Assembly: GCA_011033025.1 (NCBI GenBank)
Contig: WFMF01000166.1
Location: 62,001-126,000 of the forward strand
DNA length: 64,000 nt
Direction: 5' to 3'
From: Beroe forskalii
Lineage: Eukaryota > Ctenophora > Nuda > Beroida > Beroidae
Shown here piece after piece: positions 51,601 through 60,600 of the stretch (the stretch's first letter is position 1; each line of letters opens with the position of its first letter). A program made the translations under genes and the position numbers. The notes under the pieces are model-generated. The model made no database searches. It saw nothing but the letters and a program-made list of their open reading frames with translations, and was not told the DNA's origin.

Positions 51601-54600
51601 CCATGATACTGTTTGCATACCTGTGGAGTATGAAGTGATGTGTGATTTGTGAAATGAAGAATGTGAAGAGATGTAAGATTTTATGAAATGGACAGTGTGA
51701 AGTGAAGTGTGAATTGTGAAATAGGGGTGTGTAGAGTGATTTGACATTAATAGGGGTGTGTAGAGTGATTTGCGACATCTGGGATGTGAAGCAGTATAAT
51801 TGAGATCGCCTCATTATAATTAGCGTACGGCAAAATTCGACATTCTTACTTTATTGCTTTCTTCTTAACCACCCACACATAATAGGGAGGATCTATAAAT
51901 AATCCCTCGCTTCTATTGTTGATGCTTGTCACAAAGGAACGCCCCCCATACGGTTAACCCTGATCAATAGTCACACCGCACAAGATTTGGGCAGCTTTCA
52001 ATAGGAGTAACTGCTTTCAATAATAGTAACAGCTGAACAAGTGTGGGCGCCAAGAAAGATTTGGATTTTGAAAAGCAATGTGCTATGCTGTGACATTTCG
52101 ATAAAGGGAGGGCTCTATTCTAGAGTCTTTTTGTCGCCACATAGCAAAGGTTCCATGGGATCTATTCATCATTTCATCAATCACGATTGAAATTCAACCA
52201 TCACCAATTGATTGGAGACCAATCGATATTCATTGATTAACATCCAGCTTACTACTGATTGTAGTCCTCAATCCAATCAACATAGATTGAATGGAATCAA
52301 GTCAACAACACGAATTATTGTTTGGACTTTAATCAACGACCTAATATCATTGATTCGAATCCAATACTTATACCTGATCTTATAATCACAATACTAAGCA
52401 ATCCTACAATCGTGTCAACATTGAACAAACCGTTGGAAGTATCTCTCAAAACTCTTGATTTCATGCAGCACCAGCTTTGTTGACACTAACAGAACGTTCT
52501 TTATTTCCACAATGGGTTTGGGAACCCTAGCTTTCAGTTCTGCTATGTTAATGAACATTTTCTGGGTAGAGATTAAAAGAGTTAAACTTAAACGGGACTT
52601 CATGAATCTTTAAAATTCTAGTTATTATCAATTCGACTCAGAAAGTAGATGTTATAAAAACATCTCAAAAGGCCCTCAAAAGTTACACGTCGCGCATGAA
52701 TGTCGATTAAAGTAACGACGTTATTTCGATTCAGTAAAATGTCTGGATGGATCTTGAACCTGTATTTTGGTAACGTGAGGCAGGAAGGAGTAGATGGTAT
52801 CCAGAGAGGGAATGTCTATACACAATAACTCATTGGGAAGAGGAGGTCAGAATATTTGGGGGGGGGGGGGGGGGGGGGGGTTTCTGATGTGAATACTTTT
52901 AAAAACAATAATGCAGCCATGCGCCATACTAAGTTCTATCTACAAAAGCGAATCAAACTACAAGGAGAATGACTAAGGAGTCGCAGAAAATCATTTTAAA
53001 CCCTCACTTGTCCTGCTGCGTTTCCTTGTCGTAGAAGTGAACAGCTGCAGTAGTGCGACTCAGCTGCCCGGACACAACGTTGGGAGACAGAGGCTCCAGG
53101 ATGATGTCTGGGAAACAATGTCAAAATCAACAATCATGCCTCACGTTTTTTAGGATTCAAGTATTACCAGTAATTAATATCATCTCTGGTATTACCATCG
53201 CTGGTATAACCATCGTTGGTATTACCATCGCTGGTATAACCATCTCTGGTATCAGCAATACCAGTACAATTAATAACATCGCTGGTTGAGTGTTCTCAAA
53301 ACCAGGCGATGAAGCAAACACCCAATCTATCCTCCTTACTAAATCTCACCGCTGTTTGGACTGTTGCTCATCTCGACGTATAGGTTCTGGAAGGATTGCT
53401 CCAGCCCCTGTGATGGCCCCCACGTTAACATGAGCCCTGAGGCCCTGGAGTCTGCCGACTATCTCGGCCTTGTTGATGTGCCAGGCAGCAGTGACTGACA
53501 GTGGGATGTCCGGAGCCTCACAGTACAGCATGAGGTCCCTGTCAAGCTGGGGCTTAGTGCGCTTCTCACTGCTCTTTCTCACGTACTCACCCCTGTCAGG
53601 GTATTAGAGTAAAGCAGATATACATCAAAACTGGGAGATATTTCTGTAAATGTCATTTGAATATCCCACAACCTCCCATGTTGTTGATTGCAGTGTACAA
53701 AAAAGCAAAAAGTAGAAGATAACATTCCCGATATTGGAATACGTTGCACGCCAGCTCAATAAATTAAAACCTGAACATGAGTTGGATGTACTCGTTCATC
53801 CTCTCCCACACTCCAGTCAACACGAACTGCTCCTCCACTGGGCGGAGTAGAGTCCCTTCAGCACTCGGCTGCGCCTCACCACTCGGTTGCGCTTCACCAC
53901 TCGTTTGCGCTTCACTGCCCGGCTCCAGATCGCCACTCGGCAGCGCCTCACCTGCACCAGGGAGGGTGTCACTAGGCACCTCTCCCATTCCATGAGGCGC
54001 CTCCCCAGTGGGGGATGAAGGGGCACTCTCGCTCACCACCGTGGAGTCTGCTCCAGTGACTGGCTGGAAGGATCCAGGCTGGAAGTTAGACATCCCGTCA
54101 ACCAGGGCTTTAGAGAGTCGGATCATGTCCAGGTTTATCTGCGTGACACACGTCTCTATCTGAGTGTTGATAACCAGGTGCTTCACCACGTGACTAATGG
54201 ACTTCTTCACTGCTGCCTGCTGCTCTGACGGCTGCTTCTTTGTCTTCTTCCTCCTGGGAGGTCTAGGGGGCGGCGCCCCGCCTCCAGCAGGCACTCTTGT
54301 GACTGGTAACTCATGCGGGAGTAGACACTACTAGCACTCTCACTCCGATGCAACCCCCGACTAGGGGGCATCACCCCTGTGCTGGACCGGGACTCGGACC
54401 TGCGATGGGCAGAGGACTCCTTGCTGGGTTTGGGGACACTGAAGTCCTTCTGGGCCGGGAAGATGCAGGTCTCGAAGGAGAGGTTGAGAGCCTTGAAGAG
54501 GGGCTCCACTGTCTGCTCACCGCGCAGCTCGATGTGGCAGTCTATGGCTGTGACAGTGGTTTCCTTGATGGTCAGGGTCAGTTGGTGGTTCACATGGTCC

Positions 54601-57600
54601 GTTTTAGGAAGTCTCAGTTGGAGGGCCTGGTAAAGGGAGAAGTACTTGTCAGCTAGTTTAGCTCTGTCACTCGATGACAACATTTCAATGAGAGCGTGTC
54701 TGTGAGTCCTGTGCTTTGCATCACTTTGCACTGTTTGCGGGGGCTTCCCAATGCTGATCCTATCCAGAGCCGCTATGGAGCCGTAGTCCTGCTTCCCATG
54801 GTAGTATACCGGCGACTTGTCGGTTATCAGAGGTTCCACAGGATCCTTGAGAGGGGGCGATGTTATGGCGGTGGACTTGTGAGACATGTTGTCCAGAGCG
54901 TTGTCTGAGGATTGGAGGATGTTTCCCTCGATCACCACTAACATAGCCTGCACTCCCCTCTCCAGCATAATCCTCCTGGGCACAATATCAGGGTTCAGGT
55001 CCCGGTAAAGCGCAGACACATCTTTAGCTGCAGACAGAGTGTATCTCAGCTGGTTCATGAGACGGATCACAGCAGACTCCTTGAGGGTCTTAGAAGCGAT
55101 GGTCAGTCGGCTGTACTTGGTGGTGTAGTTAGGAGGCTCGTACTGGTTTTCCTGGCCCAGAGCCTCAGCCAGCAGCACGCTCATCACACTCTGGATTCTG
55201 GAGAGCTTGAGCCGGGCCAGCTGTGCAGCGTGTTGGACCAGGAGGGAGCCAGGCTCAGACCAGGAGAAGACGGCGTGAGGCAGGGAGGTGTAGGGGTTGA
55301 AGAGGTCTGCGTCAGTCTGCTCCTCAGAGGGGGTTGCTATCTGGAACCACAGCTCACAGATCTCACCGTTAACGGTCGATTTGTCGTGGTACTTCTCTCG
55401 TTCTGTAGCAGATGCAGCAGCGCCGACAGACGCTTTGGTTGTGGACTCATCGTCTGGTTCATTATCTGAAAATAACATGTATTTAAGTTTTTATTTTTCA
55501 AAAGTTGAGAAAGATTAATTGCTCTCTAGTTAAAGCTTGTAAACTTTGACTTTGAAAAATGTAAAATTCTATAATTCGCAAGTCAGTGTAGTAGTTTTCG
55601 AAATGGAATATTCCACAGCAGCTATAAGTTGTAGCGCAAATAATAAAAGAACCACACAGTTAGCCTTTTTTTTAGAGAAAATAACTAATTTGATCTCTTT
55701 GAGGAAGGAAATCTCAATGATAATCATATTCATATACCACAAAACATTTAAATAATAATTTCAGACACGAAAAATCTGAGGAAGTTAGAAAATGCATTTC
55801 ATCAAACCAATCAATTTGGAAGGGGGAGAAATTAGCAAACTGAAACAGAAGTGGATCAAAGCTGCGAAAAGTTGGGAAACACCTCTCTGTCACCATACAA
55901 CACACAAAAACCAGCATAGCCGAGTAGCACATTCACAATCAACGCCGCGCGCCCTGCCACGTGTCACTTCACGCAACAAATCGCGTGACATAGTGCGCGC
56001 GTGGCTTATAACGCGTGACAGAGCAGGCGCGTGACAACACACGCGAAAGACGGCTCACCACTCTCAAGGCGTTTATATTCGATGCCCTCGTGAGTCAACA
56101 CATCTTCTGAACTCGAGTTATCGTCTGAATGGTGAAACGGGTTGCTACGTTATTGAGGTTTTAGTTTAAGCAACAAGCAATCACTCAATCAGTTGCTTGT
56201 TCAGCAGTGGGTCTTGACTCTTGACAACTGAGATTATAAGGATTATGAAGTTTTCGACCCTGAGGAAATGAATGATTGAATACAAACTGGTTGAAATGTG
56301 AAATAAATGCTGCAAACCACGTACATTTTGACACAGCTGACACGAGCTTGTCAAATATAGAGACAGGTTTAGCGTAGCTGCGTCGCAAGTAATTATCCCT
56401 TCTCCACCCCCAGTTCGGCTTCTTCTTCTTGCGCTTCCTCTTCGCAACCCTAACATTTCCCTTGACAGTTCTCTTGAGAGACAGTGCAGGACTAGTGATA
56501 CTGACACAGCTCCTGTAGAGGTAGCATACCCTGTCTTCGTCTAAGTTACAGGTGTTTCTCCGGTGTTGGGGGGATCTCCTTACATCCCACAAACTGCCCT
56601 CATCATATTCTCTGAAGTTCTGGGAGATACTATCGGATACAGCCACTTCATCAGGTTGTGCTCCAATTTGATAGGGAACAGCGCTCTCAAATGGAGCCAC
56701 ACTCTCAAATGGAGCCACACTCTCAAATGGAGCCACACTCTCAAATGGAGCCACACTCTCAAATGGAGCCACACTCTCAAATGGGGCCACACTCTCAAAT
56801 GGGGCCACATCGTGTGGAAACTGTTGCATTGTACTCTGAAAGGCCTCAACACTCCCAAAGCTGGGCAATTGATGAAGATGCACTATCTTGCTTTTGTTGA
56901 ACATGCTTTCATAGGACTCTGAACGGCGTTTTGAAGAAAAAACGGATTTTCTCAGTCTCTTAAAGGCAGGAGAACCCAATATAGGAGAGGTGATCTTGGG
57001 AAGAATAATTCTAGATGCTGTCTTGGTGTGTAGAGAAGATAACGAGGACAGAGTAGAAATACTGCTTTGACTTCCAGGACCATAACGAACGTTAGCTCTG
57101 GGACTCAAACGCATATCGTCTGGCATGGGTTTGGGGGAGGAAACGGTAAGGGCAGACGCCTCAGATAAAACAGACGATGAACCATGAGAACCCTGAGATA
57201 TGAGTGAAGGAGCCCTATCTGACACTACAGTGAGCGATGAGTGTTTCTGAAGCAGAGGACTCTGGACTACAGTTTCTTTGGAGGACGGATTACTCACATT
57301 ACTTCCAGAAGCTGGAGGAATATTAACATCACTTTCAAAGAGAAGATCTCCACCATCACTTTCACTTCTTGAATGTTTCCTCGAACAATCCTCGATATTG
57401 GGAAATTGTGGGCATCTTATCATAACCTCACTCCGGGTACGCTCGAAGTCCTGAATTCCATCGTAGGCTTGAAGTCCTTGAGAAGGTAGTGGCTCGAGGG
57501 ATTTTGTCAGTGACATTGATCTGGCTGTATGTTTCCGGTGACCAAACCTTCGGGATCCAATGTCGGGAGGTATCGGCCGTAGGAAGGGACTTATGGGGTG

Positions 57601-60600
57601 ATGATTTGGTGAGGTTGCAGTGGAGTTTTTAGGAGAGGTGAGAGGTGAGGCATGAGAATAAGTGAGAGGTGAGGTGACAACTTCGCCGGGTGACTGAATG
57701 CGCCTTCCGATGTGTCCTGTAACATACACAAAGGTGAAGTATTGAAACTCGCTACTTTGAGTTTCAGGTGTAATATGGGAAAGTTAGAAAAAAAAACGTC
57801 AGTTTTCAATGCAAATGATTGGACGATTGGGTTAATTGCAGTTCATTGGCAATGATGCAGAGATGAATTATTCACAATGATTGGAGGATTCGATGTACTG
57901 CCAGCATATCAATCATTTCGAGACAAAAGATGGTCGATGAGCAGTGATTATAATAACCGTACATGCGGTTACCATACCTGATATGAGGGGCTCTTGAGCC
58001 TCGTCCATGAAGCTGCTGTTCAGAGACATCTTGTCAGGACCCGAGTGGTAGTGGATGGAAGCCCTCGACTTGATTTTCTTGTAGTTGAAAGGGGCAGCAG
58101 CCGCGGGGGGTACCGCGTTCTGATCAGCTCCCAGCTCGATATCGATAGAGTCTGACGGGAAAAGGTTACAATAACTATTATTAATTAGTGAGGTATTTTA
58201 GTTATTATTTCAGTATCTGAGTAGGACCTTTGTGTACGAGCATCAGACTGTCATCAGCCGGAGTGATTAAAACACGATATCAACATGATCAAGCGTATAA
58301 TTTCATTAGATTATTTCTAACCATCCATTAATATTCGCCCTGATTGATCTAATGAACCTTTGAACATACCATCGTCCATGGCGAAGGAGTCTATCTGATG
58401 TTTGGTGTCCTCCTCCTCTTTGCGCTTAGGTTTGAGCTGCTCTGAGGGCAGCTCTGGTAGGGCTACTAGAAGGTTCCTCTTCAGAGAGCCGCCCTTGAAA
58501 CAACACCGCTCTGCCCCGAACTCAAACACTATAGACGTCTCCCTGGGAAAGGGTTACTTGCACTGATAACGGTCACCTATCATCATGAATCTCACTAATT
58601 CATCTATTCAATGAAAGGCTCCTCTTCTAATTTCTTCTAATCATGTATTGGCAATCATGTATTGACCAATAATTTAGTAGTCAATGGTTCACTCATTGTT
58701 CCATAGTTTACTTTATTACACCTACCGGTTACTGAGCTTCTGCACGTTGTCTCGGATGTGCTTTACTGGGATAACTCTAGTCTTGGAGTACGGAATAAAC
58801 GTGTCACTGTGTCGACTGCGGGCAAACATGGACATTTAATAAAGTCATCCGAAATAGTATCTACAGTATAATTTTCGGGTTGTGACGTGCAATCATTGGC
58901 AGTTTTTATTAAAAAACTAAAACTAATCTTCAAATTTATTACTTAATACAAAATTTGTGTTGCAAAGAGTCTTAAATCCCGACGGCCAACTTCTTAATCA
59001 TGAAATCATCTCATGGTTTTTGTCAGATTCCATTTTTAGGTTTAACTGACGATGGGAATCTCCTAATCGCTATCACACAACAGAGTAGCACCAACTTATG
59101 AAGTTACTCACGCTGTGACCGGGTGCAGGATGTGAAGTTGACCGAACAAGCCGTCCACGGAGGCTTTGAAAGCCGTCTGAGTGTACTCGCCAGGAGGCGC
59201 CGCATCCACGACACTGCCACTTTTACTGCCACCTTTACTCGCACTCTGAGGGAGAGAGGCCGGGTGAGGAGAGAGTGATGTCAGGGGAGGAGCATAAGTG
59301 GGGTAGCTGCTTAGTAGGGTGGTCCAAAAATCATTCTTCTCATCCACCTAAGCAGTGCTTAGGTGGATTATGGCTTACTGACCTCACCATCCTAGTGATA
59401 GGCAATATCGATTTAATTATTTTTGTGATGATCATTTGAAAATTTGATTTAGGTCAAAATTCGTAAAATCTTCGGTGTTAGCTTCGGCTTCAGCTACGTG
59501 AAATCAACTTCGACGAAAATGGAAACTTAGGTAGTTTTATGCTCTACTTCCATCCACAAAACTGCACATTGAATATAACGCCTCTGTCCTTATTTAACCA
59601 GTCCCCTTTCAAACCGGCCATCCACAAGAAAGTTGCGAAGTGCATTTGTTTGCATGCCCCTCATTTTGCGACACGTTATCACTCCCATCCTCCAAACATA
59701 AGGCCTGGTAGAGGTAGGTAAGAGGGGTTTCCGAAGATGCGGTTCAAAAAATTCATGATTAATTCTAGCAGCGTCCAAAAATTACAGTTTTACCGTCAAA
59801 GAATTCTAAAAATAGGTACAAATCATCGGCGGAAAGCTCGTTTAGAAATAATTTCTTATTCTTGACGAAAACTGCAAAACTGTAATTTTCGGGCGCACTT
59901 AGAATTAATTATGATTTTTGAACATTGAATAGCTAATTTCCGTCACGAAGAAAAAATTATTTCTAAGCGATCTGTACCTAATTTTAGAATTTTCTGAAGG
60001 TAAAACTGTAATTTTTGGACGCTGCTAGAATTAATTATGATTTTTTGAACATTAAATTGCCAATTTTTTTCCCTCCCCATTGACCTTTTTGTGAATACAA
60101 AAAGGCAAATGAGAGGGTTAGCAGAGAACGTGTTTGGGAAGGTGAGAAATAGGATATTTGCATAGCAGGTCCAGATTTGCAATACAACTACTGTAATTTC
60201 TGGAAAGTGCCCGGAAAGTCCGAGGGAGATATGTCCACAAATTTTGAGGGAGATGTCCACAAATTTGAGGGAAATGTCCTCATATTTGAGGGAGATTTCG
60301 TCAACAATGGTACCATCAAGCGGAGTCGCGTAGCAACCTTAATTGCGCGCGCAATTGCGCGCTTTCACTCCGCAAGATTAGGATGGATGTTAATATCGAG
60401 CAGTTTTGTGCGCGGCGCTGCAGCTCAACATCATGCGTGGCGCGCTCAAGTTAAGCTTTAGTTAGCCGATCAAATTTTTAGCGAAAATTCAAGCGCCGAG
60501 TCAACACTTTACCAATGTTTGAAATTCGAGCAATTTTGAACAATTTATGGTGGAAAAACAAATTACTGTATCATGAAATTGCGTATCATGAAATTGAATC

